16,224 nt of DNA from a bacterium (GTDB lineage: Bacteria; Verrucomicrobiota; Kiritimatiellia; UBA8416), in contig JAIFLS010000147.1 in assembly GCA_020048935.1 (NCBI GenBank), positions 1 to 16,224 on the forward strand, given 5' to 3'. Shown in pieces: positions 16,178 through 16,224 of this stretch. The position numbers were made by a program, and so were the translations under genes. The number at the start of each line of letters is the position of its first letter. Positions within the stretch are counted from its first letter, which is position 1. The notes below the pieces were generated by a model. That model was given only the letters and a program-made list of their open reading frames with translations, did not search any database and was not told where the DNA came from.

Positions 16178-16224
16178 ATGGCTCTGTTCATCAGTCTCTG
16201 GATCCGGCTGTTTTTCGTGTTTGC
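16178..16224 (+). CDS. N-terminus of a membrane protein (cut by window end)
   Basis: An ATG one base after the cobU stop is preceded by AAGGAGG (16163-16169, 8-nt gap), a near-perfect ribosome-binding site. Only 15 full codons are visible: MALFISLWIRLFFVF. The run is strongly hydrophobic and could open a MarC-type membrane protein or a CobS cobalamin synthase, which would fit the pathway. The fragment is too short to choose. Confidence 0.6.
   Translation, partial: MALFISLWIRLFFVF

Overview
The window reads as chromosomal DNA of a GC-rich Gram-negative bacterium, most likely of the PVC group (Kiritimatiellota, Lentisphaerota or Verrucomicrobiota). The pointers are a pseudopilin-like protein with an N-terminal prepilin signal and a C-terminal DGH motif, a CbiR-type cobamide phosphodiesterase next to cobU, an ExbB/ExbD envelope operon, and intergenic gaps filled with palindromic repeats of kinds I associate with that group. 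The lineage is an inference from gene content; no rRNA or other marker is present.

Layout. 1-178: no supported gene. 179-1312 (-): a WbsX/GH99-like glycan enzyme, with a 9-bp hairpin in its leader. 1578-1663 (-): tRNA-Leu(CAA) with encoded CCA. 1860-3236 (+): argH. 3237-3448: an inverted pair of REP-like hairpins. 3449-8763 (+): a tight four-gene operon, ExbB/TolQ-like, ExbD/TolR-like, a secreted 789-residue TPR protein, and a membrane-anchored von Willebrand A (VWA) protein. 8853-9872 (+): a DHH/DHHA1 phosphoesterase. 9873-10380: a 508-bp gap with two further palindromic repeats. 10381-12981 (+): clpB. 12941-13660 (-): tsaB, converging on and overlapping clpB by 41 bp. 13661-13977: two more REP-like clusters. 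13978-16224 (+): pseudopilin-like protein, cbiR, cobU (TTG start), and the first 15 codons of a membrane protein that leaves the window.

How the genes work together. ExbB and ExbD form a proton-driven stator. The usual third partner, TonB or TolA, is absent. In its place the VWA protein has one N-terminal membrane helix containing the S-x3-H motif typical of TonB/TolA, then a Pro/acidic linker, then a VWA domain with complete MIDAS residues. The operon therefore looks like a proton-motive-force-driven VWA/TPR envelope machine, and this is the best candidate here for an undescribed system. At the right end, CbiR cuts cobamides to a cobinamide-phosphate form that CobU activates with GTP, a cobamide-remodelling pair. 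ClpB, TsaB, ArgH and the DHH enzyme are housekeeping functions.

The second main theme is repeats. The three larger intergenic gaps each hold different palindromic families. Two are inverted doublets in which the hairpin stems differ by compensatory base-pair changes and follow a GTAG or GGAG tetranucleotide, the layout of REP/BIME elements moved by RAYT transposases.
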